A stretch of DNA of 64,000 nt from Arthrobacter psychrochitiniphilus (lineage in GTDB: Bacteria > Actinomycetota > Actinomycetes > Actinomycetales > Micrococcaceae): assembly GCF_003185915.1 (NCBI RefSeq), contig NZ_QHLZ01000001.1, positions 682,001 through 746,000 of the forward strand, given 5' to 3'. Position 1 is the stretch's first letter. Every line of letters starts with the position of its first letter. Of this stretch, positions 1 through 7,501 are shown piece by piece. The translations under genes were made by a program, and so were the position numbers. A model generated the notes under the pieces. The model had not been told where the DNA came from and did not search any database. It was given only the letters and a program-made list of their open reading frames with translations.

Positions 1-1
1 C

Positions 2-589
2 AGCGACGCGGGCAAGAACGCTCTTGACTACCTTGTTTCCTTCTACAAGGACGGCCTCTCCGACTTCAATGATGTGTTCACCGGCACCGGGGCGGGAGCC
101 GTGGCTGCCGGACGCTCCAGTGCCGAATATTCGGGCTTGCTGGTATACCGCAACACCCAGGACTTTGCGGACAAGCCCACACCGAAGATCGTTGCCGGCC
201 CGCCGTTGAAGGCCACCTCTAGCAGCGCGCCCGTCTCCTCGGCCTGGGTCAACAAGTTCGGCGTTGCCGCTGGCACCAAGCACCAAGACGAAGCCTGGGA
301 ACTGGTTAAGCTGCTCACCAGCGTCAGCACCATGGAAACCCTCAATGAGCGGGTCGGCGCCCTTCCCACCCGTACCGACGCCGTCAATTCAGACTTCTTC
401 AAGGGCCTGCCCGAGGGATTCAGCAAGGCCAGCGAATTCGTGGTGACCCAACCCTCAAGTCCCAACATGCTCGCCATCGGCCCGGCCATCAAGATTGTGC
501 TCCAGAAGGCCATCTTGGGCCAGGCCACCACCGAGGAAGCCCTGACTGAAATTGATAAGAAGGTGAATGAAATCAATGGCGTCGCCTAG
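2..589 (+). CDS. Sugar ABC transporter substrate-binding protein, 3' part
   Basis: The reading frame is open from base 2 and runs to a TAG at 587-589, so the N-terminal part, including any lipoprotein signal, lies outside the window. What remains is about 195 residues of a periplasmic-binding-protein C-terminal lobe, with the typical stretch 'AWELVKLLTS' and a terminal helix rich in Glu/Lys. Family 1 extracellular solute-binding proteins capture oligosaccharides at the outer membrane face and deliver them to MalF/MalG-type permeases. The two downstream genes are exactly such permeases and the first overlaps this gene by 23 bases, so the three form one operon. The substrate cannot be read from the sequence; the sulfatase and GH16 neighbours suggest a polysaccharide breakdown product. 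Confidence 0.85.
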   Translation, partial: SDAGKNALDYLVSFYKDGLSDFNDVFTGTGAGAVAAGRSSAEYSGLLVYRNTQDFADKPTPKIVAGPPLKATSSSAPVSSAWVNKFGVAAGTKHQDEAWELVKLLTSVSTMETLNERVGALPTRTDAVNSDFFKGLPEGFSKASEFVVTQPSSPNMLAIGPAIKIVLQKAILGQATTEEALTEIDKKVNEINGVA

Positions 590-1478
590 TTCACTAGCCG
601 AACGGAAAATGCGCCGTGCCGGCGTAGCTCTTGTCACGCCGGCAGTGGCAGTCATTCTGCTTATCAGCATCATCCCCTTGATCGTGGCCGGCTACTTCAG
701 CTTGACCAAGTTCGACATGATCAACAAGCCACAGTGGGTGGGCCTGGAAAACTACCGCAGGCTCTTTGGCGACGAGGCTTTTTGGGAAGCGGCCACAAAC
801 ACGTTCTATTTTGCGTTCGGGCAGGTGGTTGTCGGCGTTGTTGTGGCCCTCATGGTGGCCATGCTGTTCAGTCAGGCCCTCAAGGGCGGCGCCGCCATGC
901 GCACCGTAGTCTATATTCCGCAGGCCGCCTCTTACGTAGTGATCTCACTGATCTGGACGTTCCTTTTTGATCCGGCTATCGGGCCGATCAACGCAGCACT
1001 CAACGGACTGGGCATTGACACCATTTACTTCCTGACCGACCAAAATTGGGCCATGCCCTCCATCATGGTCATGAGCCTGTGGCGCAATCTGGGATATTTC
1101 ATGGTGATCCTGCTAGCCGGCATCCAAGCCATCCCCACCTCCATCAATGAGGCAGCTCACGTGGATGGCGCTAATGCATTCCAGCGCTTTTTCCTCGTCA
1201 CCATTCCACAATTGAAGTCAACCCTGCTGTTCGTCTTCGTCACCTGGTTCCTGGGCGCCATGCAAATGTTCACCCAGTCCTACGTCATGACCCAGGGCGG
1301 GCCCATCAACGCAACCCGCACCCTCGTCTACCGCATGTATGACTCGGCTTTCACGGAACTGAACATTGGTGCCGCCAGCAGCATCGCCGTCCTGTTGTTC
1401 CTGGCCGTTGTGTTGGCCTCGCTGCTGCTGAAGCTTGGCCAGAAGCTGTTTTCCCGACAGGAGCTGTCCACACCATGA
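567..1478 (+). CDS. Carbohydrate ABC transporter permease (MalF type)
   Basis: A 303-residue membrane protein with about six hydrophobic segments and the inner-membrane permease loop 'EAAHVDGANAFQRFF' near residues 195-210, the EAA motif that docks to the ATPase. It forms one half of a sugar-import channel with the following gene. The ATG at 567 is preceded by AAGAAGG three bases upstream; an ATG at 576 has a more usual spacing from the same site, so the true start may be three codons later. It overlaps both neighbours, which implies translational coupling. No ATP-binding subunit is encoded in the window, so a shared MsmK/MsiK-type ATPase elsewhere is probably used. Confidence 0.9.
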   Translation: MKSMASPSSLAERKMRRAGVALVTPAVAVILLISIIPLIVAGYFSLTKFDMINKPQWVGLENYRRLFGDEAFWEAATNTFYFAFGQVVVGVVVALMVAMLFSQALKGGAAMRTVVYIPQAASYVVISLIWTFLFDPAIGPINAALNGLGIDTIYFLTDQNWAMPSIMVMSLWRNLGYFMVILLAGIQAIPTSINEAAHVDGANAFQRFFLVTIPQLKSTLLFVFVTWFLGAMQMFTQSYVMTQGGPINATRTLVYRMYDSAFTELNIGAASSIAVLLFLAVVLASLLLKLGQKLFSRQELSTP

Positions 1479-2392
1479 GCACCGTCCTTGATCGAATCGA
1501 CGAAAAGTCGCAGGCCCGTCCACCCCGCATGCAGAAGGCCCGACGGCGGAAACCCGGCCGCGCACGGCTGTACGTGATCGCACTGGTGGTCTGTGCCATG
1601 TATTTGGTCCCCATGCTCTATGTGGTGGGGGTTTCACTAGGCGGGCCCACTGCCTCCGGCGGGGCGCTATTCTCCGACGGCGTGCACCCCGAGAACTTCC
1701 TCAACGCCTTCCAAAGCGCCGACTTCGCCCTATATTTTGCCAACTCCACCATTGTCACCGTGGTCTCCTCGGCCTGCCAAGTCGCCCTGTCGTGCATGGC
1801 AGGTTATGCGCTGGCCCGGATCAATTTCCGCGGCCGGGGCCTGGTCATGGGCGGGCTCATCGCCCTTCTGGTAGTACCTCCAGAAGTCATCATGGTGCCA
1901 CTGTTCATCATCTTGACGAAGTTCCCGCTACTCGGCGGAAACGACATCCTGGGCGCCGGTGGCGGCGGACTCCTGAACACCTACTTCGGTCTCATGGTCC
2001 CCCATCTGGCCAGCGCCCTGGGCGTGTTCCTCATGCGTCAGTTCTACATTGACCTACCCGATGAACTGGGCCAGGCCGCCAGACTGGACGGCGCAGGGGA
2101 GTTCCGCATCTTCTGGCAGGTCTACACGCCGCTGGCGTTCCCAGCTGTCGCCGTCGTTGCCGTACTGGCATTCCAGGGCGCCTGGAACGATTTCCTGTGG
2201 CCCTTGATCATGACACGTTCCAATGACATGCAAACACTCCAGCTTGGCCTGACGGTTTTCTTCCAACAGGACTCCACTCAGTGGAACTTGCTCATGGCAG
2301 CCGTTTTAATCATTAGTATTCCCGTAGTGGTGCTGTTCCTCTTCGGCCAGCGCTACTTCCAAAGCGGCATCGTGGCAGGATCGGATAAATGA
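1475..2392 (+). CDS. Carbohydrate ABC transporter permease (MalG type)
   Basis: A 305-residue inner-membrane permease, partner of the upstream MalF-type protein. The first 30 residues are basic and cytoplasmic, followed by six hydrophobic segments. The EAA loop is present near residues 195-215 ('ELGQAARLDGAGEFRIFW'). It starts at an ATG that shares four bases (ATGA) with the stop of the preceding gene, and its own stop shares four bases with the sulfatase start, so transporter and sulfatase are one transcription unit. That coupling is the strongest hint that the imported sugar is sulfated or comes from a sulfated glycan; this last point is inference. Confidence 0.9.
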   Translation: MSTVLDRIDEKSQARPPRMQKARRRKPGRARLYVIALVVCAMYLVPMLYVVGVSLGGPTASGGALFSDGVHPENFLNAFQSADFALYFANSTIVTVVSSACQVALSCMAGYALARINFRGRGLVMGGLIALLVVPPEVIMVPLFIILTKFPLLGGNDILGAGGGGLLNTYFGLMVPHLASALGVFLMRQFYIDLPDELGQAARLDGAGEFRIFWQVYTPLAFPAVAVVAVLAFQGAWNDFLWPLIMTRSNDMQTLQLGLTVFFQQDSTQWNLLMAAVLIISIPVVVLFLFGQRYFQSGIVAGSDK

Positions 2393-3858
2393 GTAAGCAA
2401 ACAGCAGCCAAAGCGCCAAACTTCATTGTTGTCATGACTGACGACCAAGGCGCCTGGGCCCGCGGGCGCACCATGCCCGAATTGATCACCCCTGTTCTGG
2501 ATGAACTGGGCGAGACCGGATTGGAACTGACCCGGTTCTTCTGCACCTCCCCGGTGTGTTCACCGGCACGCGCGTCGTTGGTGACAGGGAGGATGCCCTC
2601 GGCCCACGGTGTGCATGACTGGTTGCGCAGTGAAAACAGCGGTGTCAGCACACGAGGCGTGCATTACTTGCAGGATTTTGCCACCACCCCGGAACTACTC
2701 CATGAGGCCGGGTACACGTGCGCCCACTCGGGCAAGTGGCATCTGGGCGACGCCCGCACGCCCGCCCCCGGATTCAGTCATTGGTATAGCCACCGGGATG
2801 GCGGCGGATCCTACTTTGGTGCACCTGTCATTGCTGACGGCAAGGAGCAATCCGAGGATGGCTACATCACGCACGCGATCACCAAAAATGCCGCCGCCAT
2901 GCTGACTGAGCTGGCCCAGGCGGAAGAACCGTTCTATCTGCAGGTGCACTACACAGCACCACATTCCCCTTGGACGGACGGCAACCACCCGCAGGAATAT
3001 GTGGACCTGTACAAAGACAGCGAGTTCCCCAGCATTCCCCGGCCTCCCGCCCATGACTGGTTCAACTGGGACCACGGCGATCTGGCTGCAGCAATGCGGA
3101 ACCCGCAGGAAAACTTGGCCGGTTTCTGTGCCGCACTCACGGCGGTGGACCGGGGCGTGGGGAGTCTGCTGAACATTTTGGACGACGCCGGAATCCGCGA
3201 TGATACCTATGTCATTTTCACCTCCGACAATGGGTTCAGCTGCGGCCACCACGGCATTTGGGGCAAGGGCAACGGCACCACGCCCCTCAACGTGTGGGAT
3301 AACTCCATCCTGGTCCCGTTCATCATCAACCGGCCCGGGACCATTGTGCCGCGGCTCGATGACACCATGACCTCCGCGGCGTCCCTGCACGCCACACTGC
3401 TTGAGTTGGCTGGAGCCCCGGCCCCGCTGGATCCCTTGATTGCCGGCGAGTCCATGGCTCCCCGGTTCCTGAATGACGTCGCAGATGCGGATGCCAGCGC
3501 GAAGGATGCCAGCAGGAAGGATGCCATTGTGATCTTCGACGAGTACGGCGGCACCCGGATGATCCGTACCAAGTCCCACAAGCTAGTGGTGCGCTATGGC
3601 GGGGCCGTCTGTGAGCTCTACGATCTTCTGGCCGACCCGCAGGAAAGCCGAAACGAGATTGACAATCCCGCCTTCGCGACTCGCCGGCAAGAGTTGCAGG
3701 AGCAGCTGACGGACTGGTTTGCCGCGCATTCCGAGCCCCGTTTTGATGCCTTCGACCGTCCCGTCACCGGTCTTGGCCAGACCTCCCCCGTCTGGGTTCC
3801 CATGGCCGACTCGCAGCGCTATGTGGAGCCTGGCATTCCTGCCACCCCGGGCGCCTGA
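2389..3858 (+). CDS. Sulfatase, Cys-type (formylglycine-dependent)
   Basis: A 489-residue type I sulfatase. The N-terminal 'VVMTDDQ' supplies the metal-binding aspartates, and 'CSPAR' at residues 57-61 is the C-x-P-x-R signature in which Cys57 must be converted to formylglycine by a separate maturase. 'SGKWHLG' near residue 115 and 'TSDNGF' near 280 are further active-site landmarks. No signal peptide is visible, so the enzyme appears cytoplasmic and would desulfate imported oligosaccharides. It overlaps the MalG-type permease by four bases and is the last gene of the operon, followed by a strong terminator. The substrate is unknown; family members act on carrageenans, porphyran, fucans, glycosaminoglycans and choline sulfate. 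Confidence 0.9.
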   Translation: MSKQTAAKAPNFIVVMTDDQGAWARGRTMPELITPVLDELGETGLELTRFFCTSPVCSPARASLVTGRMPSAHGVHDWLRSENSGVSTRGVHYLQDFATTPELLHEAGYTCAHSGKWHLGDARTPAPGFSHWYSHRDGGGSYFGAPVIADGKEQSEDGYITHAITKNAAAMLTELAQAEEPFYLQVHYTAPHSPWTDGNHPQEYVDLYKDSEFPSIPRPPAHDWFNWDHGDLAAAMRNPQENLAGFCAALTAVDRGVGSLLNILDDAGIRDDTYVIFTSDNGFSCGHHGIWGKGNGTTPLNVWDNSILVPFIINRPGTIVPRLDDTMTSAASLHATLLELAGAPAPLDPLIAGESMAPRFLNDVADADASAKDASRKDAIVIFDEYGGTRMIRTKSHKLVVRYGGAVCELYDLLADPQESRNEIDNPAFATRRQELQEQLTDWFAAHSEPRFDAFDRPVTGLGQTSPVWVPMADSQRYVEPGIPATPGA

Positions 3859-3881
3859 GCCGTTTCCGCAGCGAGCTGCAC

Positions 3882-3932
3882 AAAGTGCGGGGCCAGCTTT
3901 CCCAGAAGGGAAAGCTGGCCCCGCACTTTTTT
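3882..3932 (+). terminator. Strong intrinsic terminator between convergent genes
   Basis: A perfect 22-bp stem (3882-3903 with 3908-3929) around the tetraloop AGAA is followed by a run of six T on the plus strand. It ends the transporter-sulfatase operon. The start of the stem is A-rich, so it can also serve as a terminator for the convergent GH16 gene. Confidence 0.9.
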
Positions 3933-3999
3933 GTCTTCTCCAACCGGATCAGTGCCGGCAGGCTCAGCGACTACTGGCCTGCCGGCATCCGGCTACTGA

Positions 4000-6900
4000 T
4001 CAGGCCTTGCGACGGCCCTTACCTCCCAGCACCAAGGCCCCTCCTGCGAGCAGCAGGACCAGGATGCCCAGTGCGAGCGCAGGCGAGCTGGCACCCGTAC
4101 TGGCCAGCCCATCCTCGGCCGCAGTGGTTGTTGTGGCACTGGGCGCAGGGCTCGGGGTTCCACTCGGGCTCTGGCTCGGGCTCGGCAGCGCCGACTCAGT
4201 GGGCTCCACCGTCGGCTCGACCGTCGGGTCCACAGTCGGGTCCACAGTCGGCTCAACCGTCGGGTCCACAGTCGGCTCAACCGTGGGCTCCTCAGTCGGC
4301 TCAACCGTGGGCTCCTCAGTAGGAACTACCTCGGCAGCGTAGCTCCACGAGGTTTCAGCACCATCTGCAATGGCGTAACCGCTCACGCTTCGCGCAGTGA
4401 CCGTCACCAGCTTGGGCAACGGGTGGCTGCCCGCCGGAACTACGGCACCATCCACCACGTACTCGATTCCTGTGGTGCCGGGAACCGTGTAGGTGCCTGC
4501 GGCTGCATCGAAGGTTACTGCTTCCGGAACGACGGTGATGTCGGCAACGACGGCGTCACCGCTGTTCAGCACGGCTACGGAGTCAACGGACACGGGAAGT
4601 GCCGTGGCCCGCGCAACTCCCACCACCGTGGCCGTCAGAACGTGCTTACCCCGCTTGATCGTGGGGCTGGTCCACACCGTGGAGATGGCATCAGCGGCCG
4701 CCGCATGATCGACGATGACGGGATCCCCGCCGTCAATGGCATAGGCCACCTGGCCCTGGCCGGGACCAACCGGTACGGTGACAGCCACGCCGTCGCCGTC
4801 AAAGCGCATGCTCCAGGATGAGCCTGCGGTGCTTGAGGTGCGCACCGTACCGCCCAGGGCTCCTGTTGCCGGCTTCGCGGTCCACTCTGCGGGGAAGACG
4901 AAAGAGGACTGATAGTTCCCCTCCACCGCACTGTCAATGGTCATGGACTGCTTCTTCCATACACGCACGTAATCGAACTTGGACGGCTCAGCGTTGTCGT
5001 AAGCGTTGGGGTAAGCGCCGGGGTTATTGACGTAAGGAGCTCGTAAACCGACCGAGAGGATCATGATCTGCTCGGCGGGGTCGTAGACAGGGTCCTTGCT
5101 TTCCCGGCGCAACACACCATCCACATACCAGCGCTGAACGCCCGGTCCCCATTCGAAACCGTAGTTATGCATGCTCTCTGACGGGTTCCAGGGCGCCTGG
5201 AAGGTGGAGCCGCCGTCGGATTGATGGTTGGGTCCAAGCGCCTTGGACGGCCAGCGGTGCTTGGCGAAGTCGACGGATCCGGGCCGACTCGGGTTCTGCC
5301 CCATCTCCACCATGTCCAGCTCGGTGGCGTAGTCGCCCTCGCGCCCGTCCAGCCAGAAGGCTAGGCAGGTCCCCGGGAACGGGGTGCCGGACTGTGCACG
5401 GACTTCAAAGTAGCCGAACTTGATGGCTTCCTTGTGCTGGACGCCGCCTGACTTGTTGTACGTTGTGGCGACTTCCTCAAAACCGGGGTTGGCCAGCTTG
5501 TTGATTACAGGGGCAGAGTCTGCGCTGAAGGAGGCATCGTCAAACATGGCGACGTCTGCAAAGTCAGCGCCATTCGATTGCAGCCCCACCTGGCAGTTGC
5601 TTCCCGCAGTGACGGATACCGCCAGCGAATACTGGGTCCAGGCACCATTGCTGCGCGGAATGCTGGCACTGTTCACCTCCGAGCTTCCATCACAGCCTTG
5701 GGTTGCCAGAGCCACGGAGCCTTGGGTTCCCGTGGTCTTTGCCCAGGCAGATAGTGTGTAGCTTCCAGCAGCCAGCCCAGAGAAGCTCTGCTGGGTGCGC
5801 GTGCCGTACTGGTTGTAATACGTGTGACGTAGCCCGGTCTTGCCTGTGTGTGCCGCATAGGAGGTGACGGTGTCCGCATTGTTGTTCTGCAGGTTCACAT
5901 CGATGAGGTTGGTCTGCCACTTGCTCGGGGTGATGTTGAATTCCGAGGTGGGATCGTAGGACTGGGTCAGTTCCAGATTCCCATCCTTGACCACGGCAGC
6001 ATCATCTTCCCACCGCCATTCGGCACGCCACCCCCATTGATCGGTGAAGCGGGTGAAGCCCTCATCCAGATCAACACCATTAAATTCGGAGGAGTAATCC
6101 TCAATCTTGGTCCATTTTCCAGCATTGTCCTGATCTGCCATAGGCATAGCCGCCGCGGGGTTGTCCGCATACGGATCAGGAGTCTCACCCCCGGTTCCGT
6201 CGGTAGGTACGTTCGTGGGCGTGCCGCCGTCGGATCCGTCCGTCTTCAAGATGATGGCGTCAATGTCAGGGGCCGGGCCGTTGGCGTTCCACACGGTGAT
6301 GGTGTTGATGCCCACGTGCAGGTAGCAGGAGAAGGCTTTGCGCAGGGGCGTGCTGGTATTAGGTGCCACGGCCAGATCCAGCAACACCTTCTCGCTGCCT
6401 TCGCACTGGACGTTGACATTGCGTTTGCCTGAATCGGGTGAGAGGTATTGGAGTTCAAACTCCTTGTCCCCTGCGGTTTCCATGCTGACCTTGATCCCGA
6501 TTTGGCCGTTGTTGCCGCCCACATAGCCCACGGTTTTGCCACCGGAGGCCGCTGTGTTGTTCTGAATGACGGCCTTGCCAACAAAATCATTTCCGGCGGC
6601 TTCGGCCTCAAAAAGTGTTTGCGCAGCCGTCTCAACAATCACGGCATCAATGTCAGGGGCCGGGCCTGTGGCATTAAAGAACGTGATGATATTTTCTCCT
6701 GCCACCAGGTTGGCGCAACTGAGCTGATGCCGTTTGGACTGTTCCCAACTGGGACTCGGTGACAGATCAATCAAAGTAGCTACGCCGTCATTGCATTGGA
6801 CGGAGACATCCCGGTCCTCACCGGAGACGTACTGCAGGTGCAATTTGGTCCGGGCAGGGTCAATGACGTTGATCTTGACACCAATTTTGCCGTTCCCGCC

Positions 6901-7179
6901 GCCCACGTATCCCACTGTTTTATTTCCGGAGGCGCCGGGGCGGTCCTGCACCACAGCCTTTCCGGTGAACACGTTCGTGGCAGCCTCGGCTTCGAAGAGT
7001 GTCTCGGTGGCAGCCTGTGCTGGCGTCCCGGCCAGCGGAATGACAAAAGCTGCCAGCAGCACCGCTCCCACAGCAGAACCGATGGCGGCGCGGCGCTTGC
7101 GCTGGCGCCGCCGCTGCGGAGGTGGTGGTGGATTGATCCCTGCAGCGCTGACGCGCGCCACGAGTTCGGAGTTCAGCAT
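4000..7179 (-). CDS. Cell-wall-anchored GH16 family glycoside hydrolase with two N-terminal CBM-like repeats
   Basis: An endo-acting glycosidase of about 1059 residues. In order: signal peptide with hydrophobic core 32-56 (cleavage near 'PAQA'); two homologous beta modules at about 60-184 and 188-312, both containing 'TVGYVGG' and ending 'GPAPDIDA', resembling CBM6/35-type domains; a GH16 catalytic domain from about 360 to 745 with 'ATELDMVEMGQ' (E620, D622, E625, the ExDxxE catalytic motif) and 'AFWLDG'; beta-sandwich modules; a Pro/Thr/Glu repeat spacer; and a C-terminal 'LASTG' motif, hydrophobic helix and 'KGRRKA' tail. LAxTG is the class E sortase signal of high-GC actinobacteria. The start at 7179 is chosen because AAGGGGAAG precedes it; an upstream ATG at 7236 lies inside the operator palindrome. 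A CBM4/9-like stretch (about 425-556) interrupts the catalytic domain. GH16 covers laminarinase, agarase, porphyranase and carrageenase; the sulfatase neighbour favours an algal galactan, as inference. Confidence 0.88.
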   Translation of the reverse strand: MLNSELVARVSAAGINPPPPPQRRRQRKRRAAIGSAVGAVLLAAFVIPLAGTPAQAATETLFEAEAATNVFTGKAVVQDRPGASGNKTVGYVGGGNGKIGVKINVIDPARTKLHLQYVSGEDRDVSVQCNDGVATLIDLSPSPSWEQSKRHQLSCANLVAGENIITFFNATGPAPDIDAVIVETAAQTLFEAEAAGNDFVGKAVIQNNTAASGGKTVGYVGGNNGQIGIKVSMETAGDKEFELQYLSPDSGKRNVNVQCEGSEKVLLDLAVAPNTSTPLRKAFSCYLHVGINTITVWNANGPAPDIDAIILKTDGSDGGTPTNVPTDGTGGETPDPYADNPAAAMPMADQDNAGKWTKIEDYSSEFNGVDLDEGFTRFTDQWGWRAEWRWEDDAAVVKDGNLELTQSYDPTSEFNITPSKWQTNLIDVNLQNNNADTVTSYAAHTGKTGLRHTYYNQYGTRTQQSFSGLAAGSYTLSAWAKTTGTQGSVALATQGCDGSSEVNSASIPRSNGAWTQYSLAVSVTAGSNCQVGLQSNGADFADVAMFDDASFSADSAPVINKLANPGFEEVATTYNKSGGVQHKEAIKFGYFEVRAQSGTPFPGTCLAFWLDGREGDYATELDMVEMGQNPSRPGSVDFAKHRWPSKALGPNHQSDGGSTFQAPWNPSESMHNYGFEWGPGVQRWYVDGVLRRESKDPVYDPAEQIMILSVGLRAPYVNNPGAYPNAYDNAEPSKFDYVRVWKKQSMTIDSAVEGNYQSSFVFPAEWTAKPATGALGGTVRTSSTAGSSWSMRFDGDGVAVTVPVGPGQGQVAYAIDGGDPVIVDHAAAADAISTVWTSPTIKRGKHVLTATVVGVARATALPVSVDSVAVLNSGDAVVADITVVPEAVTFDAAAGTYTVPGTTGIEYVVDGAVVPAGSHPLPKLVTVTARSVSGYAIADGAETSWSYAAEVVPTEEPTVEPTEEPTVEPTVDPTVEPTVDPTVDPTVEPTVEPTESALPSPSQSPSGTPSPAPSATTTTAAEDGLASTGASSPALALGILVLLLAGGALVLGGKGRRKA
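4199..4325 (-). repeat. Tandem 12-bp repeats encoding the Pro-Thr-Glu/Asp wall spacer
   Basis: About ten imperfect copies of a 12-bp unit (variants of GTCGGCTCAACC and GTGGGCTCCTCA on the plus strand) encode repeated 'VEPT', 'VDPT' and 'EEPT' in the GH16 protein. Such spacers carry a sortase-anchored enzyme across the cell wall. The near-identical units make the array prone to length change by slippage. Confidence 0.9.
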
Positions 7180-7228
7180 GCTTCCCCTTATAGATACGAT
7201 CGGATGATTCCGACACCACGCACCCATT

Positions 7229-7245
7229 GGTAACATGATGTTACC
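7229..7245 (-). promoter_or_regulatory. Candidate repressor operator of the GH16 gene
   Basis: A perfect 17-bp palindrome, GGTAACAT-N-ATGTTACC, sits about 50 bases upstream of the GH16 start and just downstream of the best promoter -10. Placement at the transcription start is typical of LacI- or GntR-type repression by a sugar-responsive regulator. No such regulator is encoded in the window. Confidence 0.6.
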
Positions 7246-7277
7246 TAAAGTAGATGTGATCCATCACACCTTGTCAA
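7245..7277 (-). promoter_or_regulatory. Candidate promoter of the GH16 gene with an embedded CRP-like palindrome
   Basis: On the minus strand a consensus -35 TTGACA (7272-7277) is followed by TCTACT or TACTTT 17 to 19 bases later. Between them lies TGTGAT-CC-ATCACA (7255-7268), an inverted repeat resembling half-sites of CRP/GlxR but with four rather than six central bases. A site between -35 and -10 would block RNA polymerase, which suggests catabolite repression; this is inference. Confidence 0.5.
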
Positions 7278-7346
7278 CGGATACTCCCTATATGACAGCT
7301 GGCCATCCCTCCCAGTGCCTCACACAGGCCTCCTGCACTGGCACAA

Positions 7347-7394
7347 CGACGGCGGGCGGCCACCTTCGCGCTGAAAGGTGACCGCCCGCCGTCG
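7347..7394 (-). terminator. GC-rich hairpin downstream of the ThDP enzyme
   Basis: Arms 7347-7366 and 7375-7394 pair over 20 positions with one mismatch that becomes a G-U pair in the minus-strand RNA, around an 8-base loop. The base of the stem is CGACGGCGGG, identical to the base of the hairpin at 14807-14854. There is no T tract. It follows the long inverted repeat at 7418-7477 on the minus strand, so the two hairpins stand in tandem after the decarboxylase gene. Confidence 0.55.
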
Positions 7395-7417
7395 AACGTC
7401 AGGTTCATAGCCTGCTA

Positions 7418-7477
7418 GGAGGTAGTAGTTATGTTTGGAGGCCGGTGGACCGGCCTCCAAACATAACTACTACCTCC
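7418..7477. repeat. Long perfect inverted repeat, hairpin family A copy 1
   Basis: Two 29-bp arms (7418-7446 and 7449-7477) are perfectly complementary around only two bases. The inner part GGAGGCCGGT/ACCGGCCTCC and a GTAGTTA block are shared with the inverted repeat at 26371-26432, while the bases that differ do so in a paired way. The element lies just past the 3' end of the ThDP enzyme. It may be a bidirectional terminator or mRNA stabiliser, although no T run follows. Confidence 0.8.
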
Positions 7478-7501
7478 CGGCGCTGTAGGTGGAGAAGCGG
7501 G

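Noticed and set aside
4199..4325. Short tandem repeats considered as a CRISPR array
   Set aside because: Units are 12 bp, contiguous, without spacers, and translate in frame to a Pro-Thr-Glu wall linker of the GH16 protein.
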